Assembly: GCF_014596475.1 (NCBI RefSeq)
Contig: NZ_MECJ01000015.1
Coordinates: 424,052 to 488,051, forward strand
Direction of reading: 5' to 3'
From: Streptomyces sp. CBMA152
GTDB lineage: Bacteria; Actinomycetota; Actinomycetes; Streptomycetales; Streptomycetaceae
Length of the DNA: 64,000 nt
Shown: positions 16,843 through 23,649 of the stretch, in pieces
Layout of the letters: each line of letters begins with the position of its first letter
How positions within the stretch are numbered: position 1 is the stretch's first letter
The notes under the pieces: generated by a model
Databases searched by the model: none
Seen by the model: the letters and a program-made list of their open reading frames with translations, nothing else
What the model was told of the DNA's origin: nothing
Program-made: the position numbers and the translations under genes

Positions 16843-17304
16843 TCAGTCGAGGATCCCGAGGGCGGTGTCGGGCCGGCAGGTTTCGCAGGCCCGCCCGCCA
16901 TCGGTGAGCGCCTGCCGAGCCTGCTCCTGCGTAGCAGGCCGACAGCGTTCGTTGCCGGCCCGCGCCCAGCATTGGTCGGCGCCGTCGGTCAGGCTGGTGT
17001 GGACGGTGGGCGGCCCGATCCCGATGCCCGTCTGGATCAGCCACTCCGGGGGCGGCTGGGCGGCGCGGGCTGCTCGATGCTCCTCGCTGCTGATCTCGTT
17101 CTGTTTCGCCGTGATCCATCGCCGGGTCTGCGCCAGCTGCTGTTCCTGGACGCGGGCCAGAAATTCCAGCTGGCCGAGCTGCAGGGTCAGCTCGTGCAGA
17201 CGAAGCGATTGATCGGTCACGTGTTCGAGTTTACGGCGGATCTGATCGCCATGCCGACGGGGGAGACGGACGAGGTCGCCCGTGCGGGCCGTCGACTGCG
17301 CCAC
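16843..17304 (-). CDS. DUF6233-like Streptomyces protein
   Basis: This 153-residue protein converges on the integrase gene, 19 bases apart. The N-terminal half is a charged coiled coil (about residues 28-85, with LARVQEQQLAQTRRW). The C-terminal half has the PPPEWLIQTGIGIGPP motif, Cys in DQCWARAGNERCRP, and a CETCRPDTALGILD ending. These features match the DUF6233 family, common in Streptomyces prophages and integrative elements and of unknown function. The paired cysteines may bind a metal. GTG at 17302-17304 is the only upstream start; the spacing of any ribosome binding site is poor. Confidence 0.65.
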   Translation of the reverse strand: MAQSTARTGDLVRLPRRHGDQIRRKLEHVTDQSLRLHELTLQLGQLEFLARVQEQQLAQTRRWITAKQNEISSEEHRAARAAQPPPEWLIQTGIGIGPPTVHTSLTDGADQCWARAGNERCRPATQEQARQALTDGGRACETCRPDTALGILD

Positions 17305-17446
17305 GGGGGGTTCCCCGTCAGTGCCGCCCCGGAGCCGTAGAATGCTGCGCTACCGAATCGCACACGCGGATCGGAACCGGGACAAAGATCAGCCCCCACG
17401 CGGAACGCCATCCGCCGGGGGCCTGGATCAAGGAATGAGGTTTCCT

Positions 17447-18250
17447 GTGCCCAACCCTAACCTTCCTGTACCTAACGTCAACAGCGGGGACGGAAGTCCT
17501 TTCGACCAGATCCGACGCGAGGACGCCACTGGCGAATGGTGGTCCGCCCGCGACCTCCAGCCTCTCCTCGGCTACCTCCGCTGGGAGCGCTTCGTCGACT
17601 CCATCGAGCGCGCCCGGATAGCCATCGAAAACAGCGGCCAGACCGCCGACCTGCACGCTTCGCGGCGCCGGGAACCCGTCACGACCAGCGGAAACGTGCC
17701 TGACACGGAGCGCGTCAACTACAAGCTCACCCGGTACGGCGCGTACATGGTCGCCATGAACGGTGACCCCCGGAAGCCCGAGGTCGCCGCCGCTCAGACG
17801 TACTTCGCCATCCAGACCCGCAAGGCCGAGACCGCAGCCATCACCGCACCAGTCCTCCCGCAGGACTACGAGGAGGCACTCGTCGCCCTCCTCGACAAGG
17901 TCCGGCAGAACAAGGCCCTGGAAGCCGAGAACAAGGTCTTGGCCCCCAAGGCCGGCAAGTGGGAGGAGTTCCTCAACTGCGAGGGGCTCTGCGGCATGAC
18001 GGAGCTCGCCGACCTGCTCCACACCAACGTCAAGTCCCTCACCGGCTGGCTCGTCGAGAACGGTGTCTTCCGCAAGCAGACGTCCCAGGGCGGCGGCAAC
18101 CGGAACATGCCGCGGAAGGCGTACCAGGACTCGGGCCACTTCACCGTGAAGCAGGAGACGAAGAACGGCTGGGCCTTCTCCACGGCCTACGCCACCGCGC
18201 AGGGCATCGACCTGGTCGTCGACATGTGGGAGAAGCGGTCCGCCGCCTGA
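17447..18250 (+). CDS. Phage antirepressor (BRO-N / KilAC-like)
   Basis: This 267-residue protein has an N-terminal BRO/DinD-like domain (SPFDQIRREDATGEWWSARDL, YKLTRYGAYMVAMNGDP, AAAQTYFAIQTRKAE), a short coiled coil (about 150-165), and a C-terminal KilAC-like DNA-binding region (GMTELADLLHTNVKSLTGWL, then VFRKQTSQGGGN). Phage antirepressors of this type relieve lysogenic repression after damage. GTG 17447 was chosen because GAGG lies six bases upstream; ATG 17435 in the same frame is possible. A one-pass membrane peptide gene follows closely. Confidence 0.8.
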   Translation: MPNPNLPVPNVNSGDGSPFDQIRREDATGEWWSARDLQPLLGYLRWERFVDSIERARIAIENSGQTADLHASRRREPVTTSGNVPDTERVNYKLTRYGAYMVAMNGDPRKPEVAAAQTYFAIQTRKAETAAITAPVLPQDYEEALVALLDKVRQNKALEAENKVLAPKAGKWEEFLNCEGLCGMTELADLLHTNVKSLTGWLVENGVFRKQTSQGGGNRNMPRKAYQDSGHFTVKQETKNGWAFSTAYATAQGIDLVVDMWEKRSAA

Positions 18251-18264
18251 CCGAGGAGGGCATC

Positions 18265-18414
18265 GTGCACGTCATGCTCCGCGCTATCCGTGCGTACTGG
18301 CGGTGGAACAGTCGGGTGGCCGATGCCATCGCCGACAACCTCGACGTGGTGGTGACGCTGACCGTCTGCGGCATCGCGGTCACGCTCGCCGCGACCGTGA
18401 TTTGGCCCCGCTGA
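18265..18414 (+). CDS. Small single-pass membrane protein
   Basis: This 49-residue protein starts at GTG with GAGGAGGG four bases before it, 14 bases after the antirepressor stop. A basic, Trp-containing N-terminus (RAIRAYWRWNSRV) precedes one transmembrane helix (about 28-46, VVVTLTVCGIAVTLAATVI). It is probably cotranscribed with the antirepressor gene and ends at a strong terminator. The function is unknown. Confidence 0.5.
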   Translation: MHVMLRAIRAYWRWNSRVADAIADNLDVVVTLTVCGIAVTLAATVIWPR

Positions 18415-18487
18415 CCCACCCGTTGTCAGTCCCGCCCGCTACCGTGATCCCAACAGTCATTCCGAGCAAGTCGGGATGCTGCTGCTG

Positions 18488-18526
18488 AAGGCCCCGCCCC
18501 CGTACAGCGCACGGGGGCGGGGCCTT
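18488..18526. terminator. 16-bp perfect-stem bidirectional terminator
   Basis: AAGGCCCCGCCCCCGT and ACGGGGGCGGGGCCTT form a perfect 16-bp stem with a 7-base loop, between the rightward antirepressor pair and the leftward small-gene set. The flanking AA/TT suits termination in both directions. Confidence 0.85.
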
Positions 18527-18533
18527 GCTGTTC

Positions 18534-18731
18534 CTACGCGTCGTCCGTGTGCCGGACCTGCTTCTTCAGGTCGGCTTCGACCGCGGCCCGGTCTTGTCCG
18601 GTCGCGGTCGCGTGCTCGGTTACGGCGAGCTGGGCCGCGTTCGCGGTGTCCACGGTCAGCGCACCGGCCTGGATCTCCGTCCATGCCGCGCGTTCCAGTT
18701 CGATCAACTCGTCAGACAGTTCGATAGCCAC
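18534..18731 (-). CDS. Small conserved Streptomyces hypothetical protein
   Basis: This 65-residue helical protein begins MAIELSDELIELERAAW and ends KKQVRHTDDA. It matches a short protein family I have seen repeatedly in Streptomyces next to GntR regulators. It is the third gene of a leftward set: GntR, 62-residue protein, this one. It has no cysteines or membrane segment. Its function is unknown; a small partner or antitoxin-like role cannot be excluded. Confidence 0.55.
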   Translation of the reverse strand: MAIELSDELIELERAAWTEIQAGALTVDTANAAQLAVTEHATATGQDRAAVEADLKKQVRHTDDA

Positions 18732-18740
18732 CGACGGATC

Positions 18741-18929
18741 TTAAGCGGCGGGACTGACAGAGCCCCTAGCCGCCTCGCGCCGCGTGGCCTCAGCCCATTC
18801 GACGAGCAGCCACCGGTAGTGCTCCTCGTCGGCTGGCGTCAGCGGCGCATGCTCCCACAGTCTCCTGATCTCCTCGTTGACCACGGCAGACGGGCGCACA
18901 GTGCCGTCAGGCAGGGGAGTCGGGGGCAT
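18741..18929 (-). CDS. Small conserved Streptomyces hypothetical protein
   Basis: This 62-residue protein (MPPTPLPDGTVRPSAVVNEEI, then a LTPADEEHYRWLLVEWAEA helix) lies nine bases before the next leftward gene and follows the small GntR gene. The Pro-rich start and the Glu/Arg helical second half are like those of short proteins paired with GntR regulators in Streptomyces mobile elements. It is probably cotranscribed with its neighbours from the operator region at 19.25 kb. No function can be named. Confidence 0.55.
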   Translation of the reverse strand: MPPTPLPDGTVRPSAVVNEEIRRLWEHAPLTPADEEHYRWLLVEWAEATRREAARGSVSPAA

Positions 18930-18972
18930 AGATCAAGTCTATGGCGACGGTCGGACAAGCGAGGTGCGGGGA

Positions 18973-19218
18973 TCAGCCTTCTTCGGGTCGGTCGGCGACG
19001 AACGTGCCAAGCCCGACCTCGGTGCGGACGAACCCCTCGGCTTTCAGGTGTGCCATCACCTTCTGCACGGTGGAGGAGGCCACCTCGAACTCGGTGCTGA
19101 TCTCGACGACGGACGGGACCTTGCTGCCGACGGGGTAGGTGCCGTCGTTGATCCGTCCGGCGATGATCGCCGCGATCTGCCTCCAGATGGGCCGCGTCCG
19201 GTCAAGATCCACACTCAT
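18973..19218 (-). CDS. Short GntR-family regulator (HTH only)
   Basis: This 81-residue protein is a bare GntR winged helix: RPIWRQIAAIIAGRINDGTYPVGSKVPSV, then ISTEFEVASSTVQKVMAHLKAEGFV and a wing with VGLGTFVAD. There is no effector domain. ATG 19218 was chosen because it gives the standard start for this class; no strong ribosome binding site is visible, so the mRNA may be leaderless or nearly so. The gene heads a leftward set of three. Just upstream lie two perfect 18-base inverted repeats that it probably binds, controlling itself and the divergent pair of Cys-rich proteins. Confidence 0.8.
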   Translation of the reverse strand: MSVDLDRTRPIWRQIAAIIAGRINDGTYPVGSKVPSVVEISTEFEVASSTVQKVMAHLKAEGFVRTEVGLGTFVADRPEEG

Positions 19219-19235
19219 GCGGTTGACGCTAGGTG

Positions 19236-19292
19236 CCTGCAGTACACCGCGCGACCGCAGTACAGTGCGGTAGACCGCAGTATCCTGCGGTC
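19236..19292. promoter_or_regulatory. Tandem GntR-type operators in divergent promoter
   Basis: ACCGCA-N6-TGCGGT occurs perfectly twice, at 19254-19271 and 19274-19291, exactly 20 bases (two helical turns) apart. A degenerate third copy containing GCAGTAC lies at about 19236-19251. The sites lie between the leftward GntR gene and the rightward gene at 19354. Confidence 0.75.
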
Positions 19293-19353
19293 TCAATTAA
19301 CCCCGGCGGCCGTGTGACCGGCCCCGGGCGCGGACGACTGTGTGGGAGTCGAC

Positions 19354-19704
19354 ATGACGAATTCTACGGACGCCACGACCGCTGGCGAAGAGGCGCAGAC
19401 CCATCTGTGTACCTACTGCAGCGAGCCCGGCGCCGACTGCTGCGTCGGCATCATCCCCAGCACTTCCGGACCCGACAAGTCCGTGTACGCGCACGGCCTG
19501 TGCGCCCGCGACCGGGGCGTGCCGGTCCTCTACCGGCTGACCACTGCCGACCCGGCGTCGCACCGCGTGTGCGCGGTCTGCCGTGAGCCGGGCGCCAGCG
19601 TCGCCGACTCCCTCCTCGTCGGCGAGGACGGCAGCATGGTCGCCCGGTACGTCCACGACGGTTGCGCGGCCGCCGAGGTCTCGTCCCTGGGGATGGAGTC
19701 GTGA
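19354..19704 (+). CDS. Cys-rich zinc-ribbon-like protein
   Basis: This 116-residue protein starts at ATG with GGAG five bases upstream (GTG 19342 is an alternative). Two similar modules each carry cysteines: HLCTYCSEPGADCC (about 17-30) and HRVCAVCREPGA (about 69-80). Each is followed by a short domain with a conserved His/Cys (YAHGLCARDRG and RYVHDGCAA). This looks like a duplicated treble-clef or zinc-ribbon unit for nucleic acid or protein binding. It is divergent from the small GntR gene across the tandem operators and overlaps the next gene. I do not recognise the family. Confidence 0.55.
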   Translation: MTNSTDATTAGEEAQTHLCTYCSEPGADCCVGIIPSTSGPDKSVYAHGLCARDRGVPVLYRLTTADPASHRVCAVCREPGASVADSLLVGEDGSMVARYVHDGCAAAEVSSLGMES

Positions 19705-19877
19705 TCCGGATCTGCGTTATCTGCGATCAGGCGATCAAGGATGACGCTGTCATCGTCCCCGGCGCCGAGTACGCGCCCGATGGCGTGCGGCCCGACCAGT
19801 ACCGGCACCCGGATTGCGTATCGAGGGGACGGCGGCAGTCGCGGTCGACCATTGGCCATCGCCGCTACATACGGTGA
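19701..19877 (+). CDS. Small Cys-containing protein coupled to the preceding gene
   Basis: This 58-residue protein starts at GTG within the previous stop (GTGA overlap). It carries one zinc-ribbon-like unit, IRICVICDQAIKDD, with a later RHPDC. That is the same pattern as a single module of the upstream protein, so it may be a derived half-copy. A basic tail follows (RGRRQSRSTIGHRR). Function is unknown; the context suggests joint control by the GntR operators. Confidence 0.5.
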   Translation: MIRICVICDQAIKDDAVIVPGAEYAPDGVRPDQYRHPDCVSRGRRQSRSTIGHRRYIR

Positions 19878-20104
19878 AAATTGCGCACCGGGTGTGAACA
19901 ATGCAGGCGGGGGTACCTGGCGCTCACGTAGATATATGCACTGCACACCTCTAGCGATCAGCTGCATATGCCAGGCAGGGTGACAACCGTAAGGTCGCCC
20001 GAGGCACACGCACCTGACGTACAGCGCCGCCCTGCCCAGAACCCGCCAGCGCGTCCACGGGGGTCATCATGCGAGCCGCGCCCGCCCACCCGCCCGATAC
20101 ACCG
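19878..20104. other. Gap between convergent small-protein and GntR genes
   Basis: This 227-base gap holds no supportable gene. ATATGCA (19934-19940) and TGCATAT (19963-19969) form an AT-rich inverted repeat that could act as a terminator or binding site. Short frames here are shadows of GC bias. Confidence 0.35.
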
Positions 20105-20731
20105 TCAGGGCGAGGCCGGCCGCAGACGGATCAGCCACCGGTCCATCGGGAGGATCAGATCAGCCGTCTCCACCGGAAGTCCCGCCGCATCCAGCCGCGT
20201 CCGCACCACTCGGTACGCGAGCGTGTCCACCGTCAGTCCCAGGGCGTGGGCCTGCACCTCAGCCAGAGCGGCGATCCCGAGATCTGCCAGCCACGTCGCG
20301 TGCGGCTGCCGCTTTCCGCGCCACCAGGTCGTCACCAGCATGGCCGACCGGCCGCCGGGATCCCAGCACTCCTGTGTCTCGCGGTACACCGTCAGCCCGA
20401 CTCCGATGCCCAGCCGGTCGGCGACGTCGTCGCTCGCGCGGCAGCGTTCGACGCCGTAGGTCTCCGAGCCGTGGGGCCATGGGGCGTCGGGGTCGGTCAG
20501 CGTGCGCACGGCCGGAGGGTAGGCCACGAACAGTCGTTTGCGCTTCTCGCCTTCGACCAGGCCCTGGCGCCGCAGGATCAGCATGGCCAGGCGGACGGTC
20601 TGCTCGTGCACCCCGTACTGGGCGCCGATGTCGGCGCGGGAGGGGATCTGTTCGCCCGGAGCCCACTCGCCGTCGTGGATGCGGCGGGCGAGGGCGGCGG
20701 CGATGCTGCGGTGCACCGCAGCTGCTGACAT
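20105..20731 (-). CDS. GntR-family regulator with UTRA-like C-terminus
   Basis: This 208-residue protein has an N-terminal GntR winged helix (about residues 5-70: IAAALARRIHDGEWAPGEQIPSRADIGAQYGV, then TVRLAMLILRRQGLV) and a C-terminal UTRA-type effector domain (about 80-205). The latter has GVGLTVYRETQEC, LVTTWWRG and the final LPMDRWLIRLRP. This is the layout of KorSA/TraR-like repressors of Streptomyces integrative plasmids as well as of sugar regulators. ATG 20731 was chosen for its GAGGGG upstream. The palindrome at 20789-20802 is its likely operator. Confidence 0.75.
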   Translation of the reverse strand: MSAAAVHRSIAAALARRIHDGEWAPGEQIPSRADIGAQYGVHEQTVRLAMLILRRQGLVEGEKRKRLFVAYPPAVRTLTDPDAPWPHGSETYGVERCRASDDVADRLGIGVGLTVYRETQECWDPGGRSAMLVTTWWRGKRQPHATWLADLGIAALAEVQAHALGLTVDTLAYRVVRTRLDAAGLPVETADLILPMDRWLIRLRPASP

Positions 20732-20788
20732 CGCGACCCCTCGGCGATCTTGCTGATGAGGTCGACAGGCTAAAAGCCACCAGAGCAC

Positions 20789-20802
20789 CTTGATATATCA
20801 AG
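20789..20802. promoter_or_regulatory. Palindromic operator CTTGATATATCAAG
   Basis: A perfect 14-base AT-rich palindrome in very GC-rich DNA, 58 bases before the GntR/UTRA gene start. On the minus strand it contains TTGATA as a possible -35. It is a likely autoregulatory site for the GntR protein. Confidence 0.6.
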
Positions 20803-21299
20803 ATCTCCCCTGCGGTCCATCACGTGCCACAGGCATGCCGCAGGGGTACAGCTCGCCGCCTCGGGATCAGGTGCCTGGAGCGGCGATGGCCCGCCCGTCG
20901 GCCACTGCACCCCTTTAGTGGAAGACGGGCGGGCCGCTCTCGCCGTGGCAAGACAGGCGGGGAAATCGCACGATCGGGTGACCGCAACGAGCGCCATCCG
21001 GATGGATGACGCTCGTTGTGCAGATGGCCGCTCCCTGGAACGCCGTCCCACCTCCCAAGTGGGCGATCCGGGGAGCGGCTTTTCTGTGCTGTCGTGGGGG
21101 CGGAGGTGATCGACTGGGGAGCGAATGGGAAATCCGACCGGCAATGATCTCCGCTCAGCTACGCGAAACTGCTAGATACTGCGAGGAAACGCTAGTTACC
21201 TTACGAGGCCCAATCGATCTCCAACTCACGGCCCGAAGGGGCGACGTGCGCCAGCGGGGCCCGCTGTCTGTAAGGAATGCAGCTCTGAGCTGCGAAAAC
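20803..21299. other. Gene-free, strongly structured stretch at element edge
   Basis: I find no convincing gene in these 497 bases. Three hairpins follow in a row: GGCCCGCCCGTC/GACGGGCGGGCC (20888-20935, with a small inner stem), CAACGAGCG/CGCTCGTTG enclosing the palindrome CCATCCGGATGG (20985-21018), and a terminator at 21027-21083. From 21100 to 21240 the DNA is less GC-rich than the rest. GCAGCTCTGAGCTGC (21279-21293) lies next to the TerD stop. The stretch may encode a small structured RNA, and it is also the likely right border of the element. Confidence 0.4.
21027..21083 (+). terminator. Intrinsic terminator with T tract
   Basis: GCCGCTCCC (21027-21035) pairs with GGGAGCGGC (21071-21079) and TTTT follows. 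An inner CCCAC/GTGGG stem sits in the loop. The T tract implies rightward transcription reaching here, although no rightward gene lies just upstream. Confidence 0.6.
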
Positions 21300-22499
21300 T
21301 CACAGCGCCTCGGCCGACGGCTTCACCATCCCCCGTACCGTCCGGGACTTCACGAAGTTCCCCAGCGCCGTCATCTCCCACTCGCCGGAGAACTGCTTGA
21401 TCAACTTGGCCATCATGACGCCGGTCTGCGGCTCCGCGCTGGTCAGGTCGAAGCGGACCAGTTCCTCGCCCGTGCTCGCGTCGATCAACCGGCAGTACGC
21501 CTTGGCCACTTCGGTGAACTTCTGGCCCGAGAACGAGTTCACCGTGAAGACCAGGCCCGTCGCCTCGGCCGGGATACGGCCCAGGTCGACGACGATCACC
21601 TCGTCGTCGCCCGCGCCCTCGCCCGTGAGGTTGTCGCCGGAGTGCTTGATCGCGCCGTTCAGGATGGAGAGCTTGCCGAAGTAGCAGCTGTCCAGGTGGT
21701 TGCGCTGCGGGCCGTAGGCGATGACCGAGGCGTCCAGGTCGATGTCCTTGCCCCGGAACGCGGGCTCCCAGCCGAGGCCCATCTTGACCTGCGAGAGCAG
21801 CGGACGGCCGCCCTTGACCAGTGACACGGTCTGGTTCTTCTGGAGGCTGACCCGGCCCTTGTCCAGGTTGATCTTCCCGCTCGGCGCGGCGGCGGGCGCG
21901 GCCGGAGCCGGGACCGGAGTCGGGGGAGCCGAGGGCATGGGCGGCGCGGCCACGGGCGCGACGGGGGCGGCTGCGGGCGCGGGCGCGGCGGCGGGCTCCT
22001 CCTCGACCGAGACGCCGAAGTCCGTGGCGATGCCCGCCAGTCCGTTCGCGTAACCCTGGCCCACCGCGCGCGCCTTCCACGCGCCGCCGCGCAGATAGAC
22101 CTCCATGACGACCAGCGCGGTCTCGGAGCCGAGCTGCGGCGGGGTGAACGTGGCGATCACGCTGCCGTCGTCGGCGTTGCGCAGGGTGGCCGTGGGCTCG
22201 ATGCCCTGGAAGGTCTGGCCCGCGGCGTCGGGGCTCGCGGTGACCACGATCTTCTCGATGCCCGGCGGCACCGTCGACGTGTCCACGACGATCGCGTCCG
22301 GCGCGCTGCCGCCGCCGGACCGGTGGGTGACACCGGGGCCCGACGGCTGGTTGTAGAAGATGAAGTCGTCGTCGGAGCGCACCTTGCCGTCGGCGGTGAG
22401 CAGCAGGCCCGACACGTCGAGCCGCACCGGAGCGGCGACATCCACCGCCACGCGGGCGGTCGGGAGCGGAAGGTTCGAGCCAGGTGTCATAGCGGTCAT
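21300..22499 (-). CDS. TerD-family protein with two TerD domains
   Basis: This 399-residue protein has two TerD domains joined by a Pro/Ala linker (about 165-212). The N-terminal domain (1-165) contains VRSDDDFIFYNQPSGPG and IEKIVVTASPD. The C-terminal one (213-399) has VSLQKNQTVSL, GLGWEP, DIDLDASVIAY and GAGDDEVIVVDLGRIP, including the acidic Ca2+-binding residues usual in this family. TerD proteins occur in tellurite/stress and signalling clusters, mostly with unclear function in streptomycetes. It stands alone here. It is the first clearly chromosomal gene right of the element. No strong ribosome binding site is visible, so Met4 could also be the start. Confidence 0.85.
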   Translation of the reverse strand: MTAMTPGSNLPLPTARVAVDVAAPVRLDVSGLLLTADGKVRSDDDFIFYNQPSGPGVTHRSGGGSAPDAIVVDTSTVPPGIEKIVVTASPDAAGQTFQGIEPTATLRNADDGSVIATFTPPQLGSETALVVMEVYLRGGAWKARAVGQGYANGLAGIATDFGVSVEEEPAAAPAPAAAPVAPVAAPPMPSAPPTPVPAPAAPAAAPSGKINLDKGRVSLQKNQTVSLVKGGRPLLSQVKMGLGWEPAFRGKDIDLDASVIAYGPQRNHLDSCYFGKLSILNGAIKHSGDNLTGEGAGDDEVIVVDLGRIPAEATGLVFTVNSFSGQKFTEVAKAYCRLIDASTGEELVRFDLTSAEPQTGVMMAKLIKQFSGEWEMTALGNFVKSRTVRGMVKPSAEAL

Positions 22500-22577
22500 G
22501 TCACGGGAACGAGCGGCGCGGCTTTACGGTTCCTTGAACGTCCCGCGAATCTCGTCCCCCGTTTCCGGTGGCCTGGC

Positions 22578-23402
22578 TCAGTGCGGCCAGATCGGCGGAT
22601 CGGTGGTGAAGTGGCCGCCGAGACAGGCGTGCTCAGGGTTGCCGGGGTCGAGCTCGCCCTCCTCGGCGATCAGCTTCTCCGCGTACGGTTCGGAGTCGTC
22701 CTGGGGCTCGTATCCCAGCGCCCGCGCCGACGAGAGGTCCCACCACAGGCGGGTGTTGGCGGAGGAGCCATAGACGACGGTGTGGCCGACGCGCTCGGCG
22801 GTCAGCGCCGCGTGGAAGAGGCGCGCGCCGTCGCCGGGGCTCATCCAGACCGACATCATCCGTACGGAAGTCGGCTCCTTGAAGCACGCGCCGATCCGCA
22901 CCGAGACGGTCTCCAGGCCGTACTTGTCCCAGTAGTACTGGGCCAGGTCCTCGCCGAACGCCTTGGAGAGGCCGTAGAACGTGTCCGGACGGTGCGGGGT
23001 GCCGACGGGGATCAGGGCGCCCGGCTCCAGCGGCGTGTCGCCCTCCGGCCGGGGGGTGAAGCCGACCGCGTGGTTGGAGGAGGCGAAGACCACGCGCGCG
23101 ACGCCCTCCTCGCGCGCGGCCTCGTACACGTTGTACGTGCCTTCGATGTTGGCCCGCAGGATCTTGTCGAACGACGACTCCAGTGAGATGCCCGCCAGAT
23201 GCAGGACCGCGTCGACGCCCCGTACCGCCTCGCGCAGCGCGTCCTTGTCGGCGAGGTCGGCGGTGATCGCGTCCGGCTCCCCGGGGATGGGTACTACGTC
23301 GAAGAGGCGCAGGTCGTAGCCGTACGCCGGGAGCAGTTCGCGCATCAGGGTGCCGAGTCCGCCGGCGGCGCCGGTCAGCAGGACGGTACGGGGAGCGGGC
23401 AT
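22578..23402 (-). CDS. udh: Uronate dehydrogenase (NAD-dependent)
   Basis: This 274-residue short-chain dehydrogenase/epimerase-fold enzyme probably oxidises D-galacturonate or D-glucuronate to the aldarolactone with NAD+. ATG 23402 was chosen because GAGGAGA lies eight bases upstream. The Rossmann TGAAGGLG motif (about 9-16), VLHLAGIS, VFASSNHAVGF, the YGLSK catalytic Tyr/Lys pair and SVRIGAC follow the pattern of Agrobacterium-type Udh. The WWDLSSARALGY end also fits. It is divergent from the 5-dehydro-4-deoxyglucarate dehydratase gene, which supports the role. A generic NAD-dependent epimerase is the alternative. Confidence 0.8.
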   Translation of the reverse strand: MPAPRTVLLTGAAGGLGTLMRELLPAYGYDLRLFDVVPIPGEPDAITADLADKDALREAVRGVDAVLHLAGISLESSFDKILRANIEGTYNVYEAAREEGVARVVFASSNHAVGFTPRPEGDTPLEPGALIPVGTPHRPDTFYGLSKAFGEDLAQYYWDKYGLETVSVRIGACFKEPTSVRMMSVWMSPGDGARLFHAALTAERVGHTVVYGSSANTRLWWDLSSARALGYEPQDDSEPYAEKLIAEEGELDPGNPEHACLGGHFTTDPPIWPH

Positions 23403-23476
23403 GGGCGGATCTCCTCGGTGCGCGGGCGGGACGCGGCGGGATACGTATTCATGAATGCCATTCATATCCATGGTCA

Positions 23477-23505
23477 CGCTAAGGAGCGTGCTTCAAGCTC
23501 GTCAA
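23477..23505 (-). promoter_or_regulatory. Promoter of udh (divergent twin)
   Basis: On the minus strand TTGACG and TTAGCG are separated by 17 bases, 75 bases before the udh start. The core and the bases after the -10 (TTAGCGTG) are nearly identical to those of the opposing promoter at 23554-23582. Confidence 0.55.
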
Positions 23506-23553
23506 GTGTGGCGCGGAGCCCGTGAAAAGCCCCGCACGCCGCCGTTTCGCGTC

Positions 23554-23582
23554 TTGACCGCCGTCGAGCGGCTGCCTTAGCG
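23554..23582 (+). promoter_or_regulatory. Promoter of kdgD operon (divergent twin)
   Basis: TTGACC and TTAGCG with a 17-base spacer, about 70 bases before the chosen kdgD start. It mirrors the udh promoter, so both genes are probably controlled by one factor; the IclR protein at 29.3 kb is the obvious candidate. Confidence 0.55.
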
Positions 23583-23649
23583 TGGCGGCGTTCAGAGATA
23601 TGTACACTAATCAGAATTGTGCACGCCGGTCTTTGCCCTGGGAGCGCCC

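Noticed and set aside
20895..20915. GCCACTG near a hairpin as a possible cobalamin riboswitch
   Set aside because: The CCGCAACTG element, the B12 box and the rest of the core are missing, and no cobalamin gene lies downstream.
20770..21144. 124-codon leftward frame in the gene-free stretch
   Set aside because: Crosses two stable hairpins and the palindromic operator, lacks a ribosome binding site and resembles no family.
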